A stretch of DNA of 64,000 bases. Source: Variovorax brevis (GTDB lineage: Bacteria; Pseudomonadota; Gammaproteobacteria; Burkholderiales; Burkholderiaceae_C). Each line of letters starts with the position of its first letter. The first letter of the stretch is position 1. The stretch lies in the NCBI RefSeq assembly GCF_030317105.1, contig NZ_JASZYG010000007.1, forward strand, positions 1 through 64,000, written 5' to 3'. A program made the position numbers and the translations under genes. Shown here piece by piece: positions 21,531 to 29,652 of the stretch. The notes below the pieces were generated by a model that saw nothing but the letters and a program-made list of their open reading frames with translations, searched no databases and had not been told where the DNA came from.

Positions 21531-23660
21531 ATGACAACGAAAAACCTCCTCGTCGAACTCTTCGTCGAAGAACTCCCGCCCAAGGCGCTCAAGAAGCTGG
21601 GCGACGCCTTTGCCGGTGTGCTGCGCGATCAACTGGTGGCGCAGGGCCTGGCCGATGCCGGCTCGGTGCTGACGGCCTATGCGTCGCCGCGCCGCCTGGC
21701 GGCGCATCTCACGCACGTGTCGTCGCAAGCCGCCGACAAGGCCATCTCGCAAAAGCTGATGCCGGTGGCTGTGGGCCTGGACGGCTCGGGCCAGCCCACG
21801 CCCGCCTTGCTCAAGAAGCTGGCGGCACTCGGCGCGGATGGCTCGGCTGTCGCCGGCCTCAAGCGCGCACAGGATGGCAAGGCCGAAGCCCTCTTCTTCG
21901 AGAGCACCGCACGCGGCGCGACCCTGGCGGAAGGCCTGCAGAAGGCATTGGCTGAATCCATTGCCAAGCTGCCGATCCCCAAGGTCATGAGCTACCAACT
22001 GGAAACCGGTGACCTGCCGGGCTGGAGCAGCGTGAGCTTCGTGCGCCCCGCGCACGGCCTCGTGGCCTTGCATGGCGCCGAGGTGGTGCAGGTGGAAGCT
22101 CTCGGCTTGCGTTCGGGACGTGAAACGCACGGCCATCGTTTCGAAGCCGCGGTCGACCCCGTCGCGCTGCGCGATGCCGACAGCTATGCGCTGCAACTCA
22201 TCGACGACGGCGCCGTCATCGCCGGCTTCGAGGCACGCCGCGCGGAGATCGCGCGCCAACTCGCAGCCGCTGCTGTGAAGGTCGGTGCCGGCTCGGTGCC
22301 GATCGACGACGACGCGCTGCTCGACGAAGTCACCGCGCTGGTCGAGCGCCCCAACGTGCTCGTCTGCGAATTCGAGCGCGAATTCCTCGACGTGCCGCAG
22401 GAATGCCTCATCCTCACGATGAAGGCCAACCAGAAGTACTTTCCGCTGCTCGACGCGCACGGTCGCCTGACCAACAAGTTTCTCGTCGTCAGCAACATCC
22501 GCCCGGACGATGCGAGCGCCGTCGTCGGCGGCAACGAGCGCGTGGTGCGCCCGCGCCTGGCCGACGCCAAGTTCTTCTTCGACCAGGACCGCAAGAAGTC
22601 GCTGGCCTCGCGCGTCGAATCGCTGGGCAAGGTGGTCTATCACAACAAGCTCGGCACGCAGGGCGAGCGCGTGACGCGGGTCATGCACATTGCGCGCGGC
22701 ATCGCCGAAGCGATGGGCAACGCCGAACTGGCCGCACGCGCCACCCAAGCCGCGCAACTGGCCAAGGCCGATCTCGTCACCGACATGGTCGGCGAGTTCC
22801 CCGAACTGCAGGGCACCATGGGCCGCTACTACGCGCTGCACGACGGGCTGGACCCGTCGGTGGCCGACGCCATCGAAGACCACTACAAGCCGCGCTTTGC
22901 CGGCGACAGCCTGCCGCGCGGCAACGTCGGCGTGGTGGTGGCGCTGGCCGACAAGCTCGAAACGCTGGTCGGCATGTTCGGCATCGGGAACACGCCCACG
23001 GGCGACCGCGACCCCTTCGCGCTGCGCCGTCATGCGCTGGGCGTGATCCGCATGCTGGTTGAAAAGAAGCTGCCGCTGGAATTGAAGACCCTCATCGCCA
23101 ACGCCGCAGAGCAGTTCGCAGGCATTGAAGGCTTCGATGCCCAACGCGCTGTCGATGGCCTGCAGACTTTCGTCTTCGACCGCCTCGCCGGCAGCCTGCG
23201 CGAGCAGGGCGCCAGCGCGCAGGAAGTCGATGCCGTGCTGGCGTCGATGCCGCAGCGCCTGTCGACCGTGCCCGAGCTGCTCGCGGCCGTGCGCGCCTTC
23301 GCTGCACTGAGCGAAGCACCCGCACTGGCGGCCGCCAACAAGCGCATCGGCAACATCCTGAAGAAGTCGCCGGAAGCCGACGCCCATGTCAACACCGCGC
23401 TGTTCCGCGAGCCGGCCGAGGGCGCGCTGTACGAAGCCATGCAGCAGGTGGTGCCGCGCGCCGACGCGCAGTTCAAGGAAGGCGACTACACCGGCTCGCT
23501 GCAAACGCTGGCCGCCTTGCGCGCGCCCGTCGATGCCTTCTTCGACGGCGTGATGGTCAATGCCGAAGAGGCCGACCTTCGCCTGAACCGCCTCGGCCTG
23601 CTGTCCTCGCTGCACACCGCCATGAACCGCGTGGCGCAACTCGAGCGGCTGGCCGTTTGA
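21531..23660 (+). CDS. glyS: glycyl-tRNA synthetase beta subunit
   Basis: A 709-residue beta subunit, required for tRNA binding and activity. N-terminus MTTKNLLVELFVEELPPKAL is typical, and the HD-like middle region contains NPFGIGNTPTGDRDPFALRR-type residues. Full length. It lies between glyQ and gmhB in the order common in Burkholderiales. Confidence 0.97.
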   Translation: MTTKNLLVELFVEELPPKALKKLGDAFAGVLRDQLVAQGLADAGSVLTAYASPRRLAAHLTHVSSQAADKAISQKLMPVAVGLDGSGQPTPALLKKLAALGADGSAVAGLKRAQDGKAEALFFESTARGATLAEGLQKALAESIAKLPIPKVMSYQLETGDLPGWSSVSFVRPAHGLVALHGAEVVQVEALGLRSGRETHGHRFEAAVDPVALRDADSYALQLIDDGAVIAGFEARRAEIARQLAAAAVKVGAGSVPIDDDALLDEVTALVERPNVLVCEFEREFLDVPQECLILTMKANQKYFPLLDAHGRLTNKFLVVSNIRPDDASAVVGGNERVVRPRLADAKFFFDQDRKKSLASRVESLGKVVYHNKLGTQGERVTRVMHIARGIAEAMGNAELAARATQAAQLAKADLVTDMVGEFPELQGTMGRYYALHDGLDPSVADAIEDHYKPRFAGDSLPRGNVGVVVALADKLETLVGMFGIGNTPTGDRDPFALRRHALGVIRMLVEKKLPLELKTLIANAAEQFAGIEGFDAQRAVDGLQTFVFDRLAGSLREQGASAQEVDAVLASMPQRLSTVPELLAAVRAFAALSEAPALAAANKRIGNILKKSPEADAHVNTALFREPAEGALYEAMQQVVPRADAQFKEGDYTGSLQTLAALRAPVDAFFDGVMVNAEEADLRLNRLGLLSSLHTAMNRVAQLERLAV

Positions 23661-23688
23661 TCGCCGCCGCATGACGCAGGGCAAGACC

Positions 23689-24267
23689 ATGAAGATCGTC
23701 ATCCTCGACCGCAACGGCACCATCAACGTGCATCGCGAAGACTTCGTGAAAAGCGATGTCGAGTGGACGCCGCTGCCCGGCGCGCTGGAGGCGATTGCGC
23801 GCCTCAATCACGCCGGCTGGCATGTGGCGATTGCTTCCAACCAGTCGGGCCTGGGCCGCGGGCTGTTCGACATGGCCTCGCTCAATGCGATGCACGCCAA
23901 GATGCACAAGATGCTGGCTGCCGTCGGCGGCCGGGTCGATGCGATCTTTTTCTGCCCGCACAGCCCCGACGAAGGCTGCGAATGCCGCAAGCCCAAGTCG
24001 GGCCTGTTCCATCAGATCGGCGAGCGCTACGGCGTCGAGCTCAAGGGCATGCCCACGGCGGGCGACAGCCTGCGCGACCTGCAGGCGGGCTATGCCGCAG
24101 GCTGCGAGCCGCACCTGCTGCTCACCGGCATGGGCTCCATTTGCCGAGGTGTCGATCCGCTGCCGCCCGAGTTTCCGCCGGGCACGCGCGTGCACGAAGA
24201 CCTGGCCGCCTTTGTCGAGTTCCTGCTGGCGCGCGAAGCGCAAGCGAGCCTGACGCTGGCGGTCTGA
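23689..24267 (+). CDS. gmhB: D-glycero-heptose-1,7-bisphosphate phosphatase-like (GmhB)
   Basis: A 192-residue HAD-superfamily protein that in the family removes the C7 phosphate during ADP-heptose synthesis for LPS. The GmhB zinc site is present (CPHSPDEGCECRKP), as are motif II SNQSG and motif IV-like GDSLRDLQAG. Oddly, motif I reads ILDRNGTIN: the nucleophile Asp7 is kept but the general acid, normally Asp two residues on, is Asn9 (codon aac at 23713-23715). ATG at 23689 fits the usual MKxVILDR start; ATG at 23671 is possible. Confidence 0.88.
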   Translation: MKIVILDRNGTINVHREDFVKSDVEWTPLPGALEAIARLNHAGWHVAIASNQSGLGRGLFDMASLNAMHAKMHKMLAAVGGRVDAIFFCPHSPDEGCECRKPKSGLFHQIGERYGVELKGMPTAGDSLRDLQAGYAAGCEPHLLLTGMGSICRGVDPLPPEFPPGTRVHEDLAAFVEFLLAREAQASLTLAV

Positions 24268-24332
24268 CAATAACCACCCATGAAGCCGCTTGAGGGGAGG
24301 GCCGGCGCCCACCAGAGCCGGCTGGAGATCCA

Positions 24333-25067
24333 ATGTCACTGATTCGTTCCATCATCCACGCGCTGTGGATGCTCATCACCGTCATGCCCTGGGGCATCAT
24401 CATGTGCGTCGCCTCGATCTGGCGCCGCAGCGAGCCGCTCTACTGGATGGCCGTGCGCTGGCTCAGCTGGGCCATCGGCGGTGCCCGCGTCATCCTTGGC
24501 ATCCAGGCGCGCGTGACCGGCATGGAGAACCTGCCGCAAGACAAGCTCGCAGGCTGTGTCCTGCTGGTCAAGCACCAGTCGACCTACGAGACCTTCCTGA
24601 TGCCGACGCTCATGCCGCATCCGCTGGCCTTCGTGTTCAAGCGCGAACTCATCTACGTGCCTTTCTTCGGCTGGGCGATGGCGCGGCTGGACATGATCCA
24701 CATCGACCGCAAGCAGCGCGCGCAGGCTTTCAACAAAGTGGTCGACCAGGGCAAGCGCTTGTTGGCCGAGGGCATCTGGATCATCATGTTCCCTGAAGGC
24801 ACGCGCATTCCGCGCGGTCAGAAGGGCCAGTACAAATCAGGCGGAACGCGCCTGGCGGTGGAAACGGGTGCGCCGGTCGTTCCGGTGGCGGTGACGTCCG
24901 CCAAGGTCTGGCCGCGCAAGGCCTTCATCAAGCGCCCGGGCGTGGTCGACGTGTCGATTGGCCCGGCCATTTCGAGCGTCGGTCGAAAGCCCGACGAGTT
25001 GATGCGCGAGGTCGAGGCGTGGATCGAAGCCGAGATGCGGCGACTCGATCCCGAGGCATACCGCTAG
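24333..25067 (+). CDS. plsC: 1-acyl-sn-glycerol-3-phosphate acyltransferase
   Basis: A 244-residue membrane-associated acyltransferase making phosphatidic acid from lysophosphatidic acid. An N-terminal hydrophobic helix (about residues 8-28) is followed by the catalytic motif KHQSTYETF, the HX4E variant of HX4D, and by MFPEGTRIPRGQ, the phosphate-binding motif. Fits family length. It follows gmhB by 65 bp in the glyQS-gmhB-plsC series. Confidence 0.92.
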   Translation: MSLIRSIIHALWMLITVMPWGIIMCVASIWRRSEPLYWMAVRWLSWAIGGARVILGIQARVTGMENLPQDKLAGCVLLVKHQSTYETFLMPTLMPHPLAFVFKRELIYVPFFGWAMARLDMIHIDRKQRAQAFNKVVDQGKRLLAEGIWIIMFPEGTRIPRGQKGQYKSGGTRLAVETGAPVVPVAVTSAKVWPRKAFIKRPGVVDVSIGPAISSVGRKPDELMREVEAWIEAEMRRLDPEAYR

Positions 25068-25096
25068 AACGCGAGACGGGGACGGAAAACAGCAAC

Positions 25097-26077
25097 ATGC
25101 GCAGCCTGCTTCAGTTCACCATGGATCTGTTCGACGAGCTGGCCGCGCCGGTGCCGACGGCCGGACAGGCGCCGCGCAAGAAGCGTGCGGTGCCAAAGAA
25201 GCCGCCTGTCGTGACACCCGTTCAGAGCGACACGGCCCAAGCGCCGGCAGCCATCGATGCGCCACCGCTTGCGCTGCCGGCCATGCCGGCCGCCCTGCTC
25301 GCCGACACCATCGCGCCCGCTGGCTTCGTGCATCCACGCGCCACGCGCGAAGTTCGGCTGGGCAATGCGCGCGTCGCCTACGAATTCACGCGCGCCAAGC
25401 GCCGCACCATCGGCTTCGTCGTCGGCGCCGAAGGGCTCAGCGTGCGGGCGCCCAAGTGGGTGGCGCTGCGCGACGTCGATGCCGCGCTGCTCGAGAAAGC
25501 GGACTGGATCGTGCGCAAGCTCGGCGAAACGCGCGAGCGCCAGGCGCGCATGGAGTCCTCGCGCATCGAGTGGAAAGACGGCGCGAGCTTCAACTTCCTC
25601 GGCGAGCCGGTGACGGTGCAACTCGATCCGCGCCACGCCTTCGTGGGCGCCGGCGCGATCCTGGACGCCGGCATCGACGGCCGCCCGCATGTGCTGCGGC
25701 TGGCGCTGGCCAACAACGCCAGCAGCGCGCAGGTTCGCGACGCCGCGCAGGCTTGGCTCATGCGCCAGGCGCGGCGTATTTTCACGGAGCGACTGGACCA
25801 CTTTGCACCGCGCCTGGGCGTCAAGTGGACGAAGCTCTCGCTGTCGAACGCTTCCACGCGATGGGGCAGCGCGAGTGCCGACGGCGCGATCCGCCTGCAT
25901 TGGCGTCTGGTGCACTTCCGCATGACGGTGATCGACTACGTGGTGGCGCATGAGCTGAGCCACCTGCGCGTCATGGACCACAGTCCGCGCTTCTGGGAAA
26001 CGGTGGAAAGCGTCGTGCCCGACTACCACCTGCTGCGTCGCCAGCTCAAGGAAGAATCGGTTCCGCGCTGGTCCTGA
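25097..26077 (+). CDS. YgjP-like M48-type zinc metallopeptidase
   Basis: A 326-residue protein of the YgjP/WLM-like family (DUF45). The zinc site is VVAHELSHLRVMDHSPRFW near residue 283, preceded by the family segment LSNASTRWGSASADGAIRLHWRL. The first 75 residues are proline/alanine-rich and not conserved. Function of the family is poorly known. ATG at 25097 was chosen; ATG at 25121 (MDLFDELAAP) is also plausible. It overlaps the converging MocR gene by 32 bp at its 3' end. Confidence 0.85.
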   Translation: MRSLLQFTMDLFDELAAPVPTAGQAPRKKRAVPKKPPVVTPVQSDTAQAPAAIDAPPLALPAMPAALLADTIAPAGFVHPRATREVRLGNARVAYEFTRAKRRTIGFVVGAEGLSVRAPKWVALRDVDAALLEKADWIVRKLGETRERQARMESSRIEWKDGASFNFLGEPVTVQLDPRHAFVGAGAILDAGIDGRPHVLRLALANNASSAQVRDAAQAWLMRQARRIFTERLDHFAPRLGVKWTKLSLSNASTRWGSASADGAIRLHWRLVHFRMTVIDYVVAHELSHLRVMDHSPRFWETVESVVPDYHLLRRQLKEESVPRWS

Positions 26078-27539
26078 GTTGTGTCGTCGCGGCTGGCGCC
26101 GCCGACAACGCCGACGCCATCTCGCCCAGCCGACGCAGCGCCGCGTCAACCTCCGGCGAATACGGCCAGCCGCAGTTGATGCGCATGAAGTGCTCGAAGC
26201 GCGCGGAGTTGGAAAACAACGAACCTGGCGCAAAGGCGATCTGCTCCGCCAAGGCGGCGTCAAAAAGCCGGCTGGCCGACAGCCGGTTCGGCAATTCGAC
26301 CCACAGTTGCAGTCCGCCCTGGGGCACGTTCATCCGCGTGCCGGGCGGAAAGTAACGTGCGATGCCCTCGGTCGTCTTCTCGCGTTGCGTCGCCAGAAAG
26401 CTGCGCAGCCGGCGCAGGTGGCGGTCATACGCACCCGTCGCCATGAAGGTCGCGGCACCCACTTGCGACAAGGACTCGTTGTTGCGCGTCTGCGCGTACT
26501 TGAGCATCTCCACGCGCGCCTGCCATCGGCCTGCCGTGATCCAGCCCAAACGCAGCCCCGGCGCCAGGATCTTGTGCAGCGACGCGCAATGAATGACGTT
26601 GCCGCTGCCATCCCATGACTTCAGCGCGCGCAGCGGCGTGTCGGTGTCGACGAGTTCGCTGTAGGTGTCGTCCTCGATCAGCGCCATGCCGCGTTCTTCG
26701 CACAGGCGCACCAGCCGTTCCTTGTGGGTGTCAGGCATCACGCTGCCCAGCGGGTTCTGCAGGTGCGGCACCACCACGACGGCCTTGATGTCGCGGTAGG
26801 TGTCGGCCGCGAGTTCCAGCGCTTCGATGGAGATGCCCGTCTGCGGGCTGGTGGGAATTTCGAGCGCGCGCAGGCCCAGGCTTTCCAGCACTTGGAGCAG
26901 CCCGTAGAAAGTCGGCGATTCCACCGCGATCGTGTCGCCTGCCTGCGCCACGGCGCGCAAGGCGATGTTCAGGGCTTCGATGCAGCCGTTGGTCACCAGG
27001 ATGTCCTCGGGCGACAGCGTCATGCCGCTGGCGAGCGCGCGGCGTGCAAGCACGGTGCGAAACGCCGGGTCGCCGCGCTGCTGGGGCGCGACGGTGAGCT
27101 GATCGGGCCTCAGCCGCAAGCCCTGCACGACGGCCGCGCGCAAGGCTTCGCCGGGATACAGCTGCGGTGCCGCGCGGGCAATCGAAAAGTTCGCCTTCAG
27201 CGCATGGCTGCGCCGATTGGCCACGAATTCGGAGACGCGCGCGTGAATGCCCACGTATTGCGCCGGATCGGCTGCGAGCCCGGGTGCCGGTTCTTCGACG
27301 CGCGCCATGCCGGTGCGCGCCGGCGTCCTGACGAAGTAGCCCGAGCGCTCCCGCGCCTCGACCCAACCACCGTTCTCCAGTTCGCGGCACAGCTGCAAGG
27401 CCGTCGACAGGCTGATCTCGTGCTGGCGCATCAGTGCGCGCAGCGAGGGCATGCGTGCACCGCGCTGGAGCGTGCCGGAGCGAATCGCGCCAATGTAGTG
27501 GGCGGCCAGCCGCTTGTAGAGGGGATGCGTGTTCGTCAC
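26046..27539 (-). CDS. MocR-type regulator (GntR HTH plus aminotransferase domain)
   Basis: A 497-residue PLP-dependent transcription factor. The N-terminal GntR winged helix spans about residues 8-75 (YKRLAAHYIGAIRSG, LPSLR-like MPSLRALMRQHEISLSTA), and the rest is a fold-type I aminotransferase domain with SLHKILAPGLRLGW carrying the PLP lysine. Such proteins usually control a neighbouring divergent gene, here the small protein at 27710 and hydrolase beyond. GTG 27539 has GGGAG nine bases upstream; GTG 27560 is an alternative. The effector is unknown. Confidence 0.87.
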   Translation of the reverse strand: MTNTHPLYKRLAAHYIGAIRSGTLQRGARMPSLRALMRQHEISLSTALQLCRELENGGWVEARERSGYFVRTPARTGMARVEEPAPGLAADPAQYVGIHARVSEFVANRRSHALKANFSIARAAPQLYPGEALRAAVVQGLRLRPDQLTVAPQQRGDPAFRTVLARRALASGMTLSPEDILVTNGCIEALNIALRAVAQAGDTIAVESPTFYGLLQVLESLGLRALEIPTSPQTGISIEALELAADTYRDIKAVVVVPHLQNPLGSVMPDTHKERLVRLCEERGMALIEDDTYSELVDTDTPLRALKSWDGSGNVIHCASLHKILAPGLRLGWITAGRWQARVEMLKYAQTRNNESLSQVGAATFMATGAYDRHLRRLRSFLATQREKTTEGIARYFPPGTRMNVPQGGLQLWVELPNRLSASRLFDAALAEQIAFAPGSLFSNSARFEHFMRINCGWPYSPEVDAALRRLGEMASALSAAPAATTQLRTSAEPILP

Positions 27540-27709
27540 CAGTCGATGCTCCCGGATCACGGACCCACGGAACAGATGCAGATCGAGCCAAAACGACCAT
27601 AACAGACGATGGGCGCGACCGTCTGCTGCGCCTGAAATAGCGCTTGGCTGTGCCTGTTTTTCAGGGGGCCCGATTCCTACGATGAGGCTTCATTCCAGAA
27701 AGGCCCATC

Positions 27710-28057
27710 ATGCGTTCATCGACAGGATCCATCTCCCTTCAAAGCGGCCAGATGCACCGTGCGACCGTTCCCGCGGGCACTGTGGTTCAGGTGATCTTCG
27801 GCACCGTCAGGCTTCAGGAGCCCTTGCGCTGGCTTGGCGAAACGGTGTTCTCGCCCGCAACGCTCTTGCGGCAAGGCGAGGCGTACACCTTCCTCGACGG
27901 CGGCTGGCTCGAGCTGACGGCCACCACCGACGCGCAGATATTGCAGACCCAGCCGGTCCCGGCGCTGCATGCGCTGGGCCAGCGGATCGTGGACCGCATC
28001 GCCCGCTCGGCGCCTGTGATGGCTTTCGTCAATAGCCTGCGCCGCGCGTGGAGTTGA
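27710..28057 (+). CDS. small protein of unknown function (DUF2917-like?)
   Basis: A 115-residue protein with no motif I recognise firmly. The alternating hydrophobic pattern (VPAGTVVQVIFGTVRLQEP, then LLRQGEAYTFLDGGWLELTA) suggests a small beta-sandwich, reminiscent of DUF2917 or cupin-like proteins. AAAGG lies eight bases before the ATG. It is divergent from MocR and is its most likely target. Confidence 0.65.
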   Translation: MRSSTGSISLQSGQMHRATVPAGTVVQVIFGTVRLQEPLRWLGETVFSPATLLRQGEAYTFLDGGWLELTATTDAQILQTQPVPALHALGQRIVDRIARSAPVMAFVNSLRRAWS

Positions 28058-28109
28058 ATAATGTCCGGGCTCGATCAACACGCCATCGGATGGCCCGGAG
28101 ACAAGTGCA

Positions 28110-28835
28110 ATGAAAAGAACCTACGTGCTGGTGCACGGCGCGGTGCATGGCGGCTGGTGCTGGCGCGAGGTCGCAGCGCGACTTCGATCGGCCGGGCATG
28201 CGGTCTACACGCCGACGCAGACGGGCCTGGGCGAGCGCCGGCACCTGATGAGCCCGGACATCACCATCGACACCTTCGTCGACGACATCGCCAACGTCAT
28301 CGAGGCCGAGGAACTGACGGACGTGTACCTGGTCGCCCACAGTTTTGGGGGCAATGCGGCCATCGGCGTGGCCGACCGCATGCCGCAGCGCCTGCGGCAT
28401 CTGGTGCTGCTCGATGCGCTCATCCCGACGCCGGGCAAGAGCATCTTCGAAGGCCTGCCGCCCGACGTGGCGGCGTCACGAAGCCAGTCCGCAGCGCAAT
28501 CCAGCGGCGGCCTGAGCATGCCGGCGCCGCCTGCCACCGCGTTCGGCCTGGTGCCGGGGCGCGACAGTGCGCAAGACATTGCATGGGTGGACCGCCGGCT
28601 CACGCCGCATCCGTGGAACACCTTCCTGACCGTGCTCACGCTGAAGAACCCGGTCGGCAACGGCGTGCCCGCGACCTACATCCGCTGCACCGACCCGCTC
28701 TACGCCGTGGTCGGCCCGAGCGCCGAGGTGGCCAAGGGCCGCGCCGACTGGCGATACGTCGAGATGAAGACGGGTCACGACGCGATGGTGTCGGCGCCTG
28801 ATGAATTGACGCGGCTGCTTGCTGAACTGGACTGA
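28110..28835 (+). CDS. alpha/beta hydrolase (HNL/esterase type)
   Basis: A 241-residue alpha/beta-hydrolase. The oxyanion region is YVLVHGAVHGGWCW near the N-terminus, the nucleophile elbow is VAHSFGGNA (Ser near residue 79), and the catalytic His is in MKTGHDAM near residue 227. The HGAxHGxWCW pattern resembles the hydroxynitrile lyase/methyl-salicylate esterase subgroup, but the substrate is unknown. It follows the small gene by 52 bp. Confidence 0.85.
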   Translation: MKRTYVLVHGAVHGGWCWREVAARLRSAGHAVYTPTQTGLGERRHLMSPDITIDTFVDDIANVIEAEELTDVYLVAHSFGGNAAIGVADRMPQRLRHLVLLDALIPTPGKSIFEGLPPDVAASRSQSAAQSSGGLSMPAPPATAFGLVPGRDSAQDIAWVDRRLTPHPWNTFLTVLTLKNPVGNGVPATYIRCTDPLYAVVGPSAEVAKGRADWRYVEMKTGHDAMVSAPDELTRLLAELD

Positions 28836-28851
28836 GCGCGTCAGCCGGTGA

Positions 28852-29625
28852 TCAGCCCCTTGCGTGGGTGACGCCACCGTCCACGATCAGCGTGGAGCCC
28901 ATCACGTAGTCGCCGGCGCGCGAGGCCAGGAAGATGGCAGCGCCAGCCATGTCTTCCGGCGTGCCGATGCGACCGGCCGGAATGCGGCTCCTGACTTCGT
29001 CGGCGTGGTCGCGCGCATCCTTGTTCATGTTCGACGCAAAGGCGCCCGGTGCGATGGCGCTCACGACGATGCCGTCTTTGGCCAGTCGCAGCGCCATGCG
29101 GCGCGTGAGGTGGATCAGGCCGGCCTTGCTCGCGGCATACGAATAGGTTTCCTGCGGATTGACCGACACGCCGTCGATCGACGCGATGTTGATCACCTTG
29201 GACAAGTGCTCCGTCGCAGCCGCGCGCAGCATCGGCGTGAGAGCCTGCGTCAGGAAGAAGGGCGCCTTGAGGTTCAGGTCCACCACCTTGTCCCAGCCGC
29301 TTTCCGGAAACTCGTCATAGGGCGCGCCCCATGCCGCGCCGGCGTTGTTGACCAGGATGCCGAGCGAGCCTTCGTGCTTCGAATAGGCGGCGACCAGCGC
29401 CTGTGCGCCTTCCAGCGTCGACACGTCTGCCGGCAGCGAAGCGCAATGGCCAAGCGCCGACAGCTCCTTTGCCGTCTGGTCGCAGGCCTCGGCCTTGCGT
29501 GCCGAGATGTAGACGCGCGCGCCCTGCGCCAGAAAGCCCTCGGCGATCATGCGGCCGATGCCGCGCGAACCGCCGGTGATGAGGGCGGTGCGGCCCTTGA
29601 GCGAAAAGAGTTGTGTCGTGTCCAT
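28852..29625 (-). CDS. SDR-family oxidoreductase
   Basis: A 257-residue classical short-chain dehydrogenase: cofactor loop ITGGSRGIGR, NNAG, active-site Ser in NIASIDG, and catalytic YAASK in TYSYAASKAGL. Similar to RhlG/FabG-like 3-oxoacyl reductases. ATG 29625 follows CAGGAGA. It is 27 bp downstream of the histidine kinase on the same strand, so it may be cotranscribed with the two-component genes. Confidence 0.87.
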   Translation of the reverse strand: MDTTQLFSLKGRTALITGGSRGIGRMIAEGFLAQGARVYISARKAEACDQTAKELSALGHCASLPADVSTLEGAQALVAAYSKHEGSLGILVNNAGAAWGAPYDEFPESGWDKVVDLNLKAPFFLTQALTPMLRAAATEHLSKVINIASIDGVSVNPQETYSYAASKAGLIHLTRRMALRLAKDGIVVSAIAPGAFASNMNKDARDHADEVRSRIPAGRIGTPEDMAGAAIFLASRAGDYVMGSTLIVDGGVTHARG

Positions 29626-29652
29626 GCGATGTCTCCTGAAAGAGAGCGCAGC

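Noticed and set aside
24573..24600. PlsC motif HX4E instead of HX4D
   Set aside because: The Glu variant occurs in many proteobacterial PlsC proteins, so it is not a sign of inactivation.
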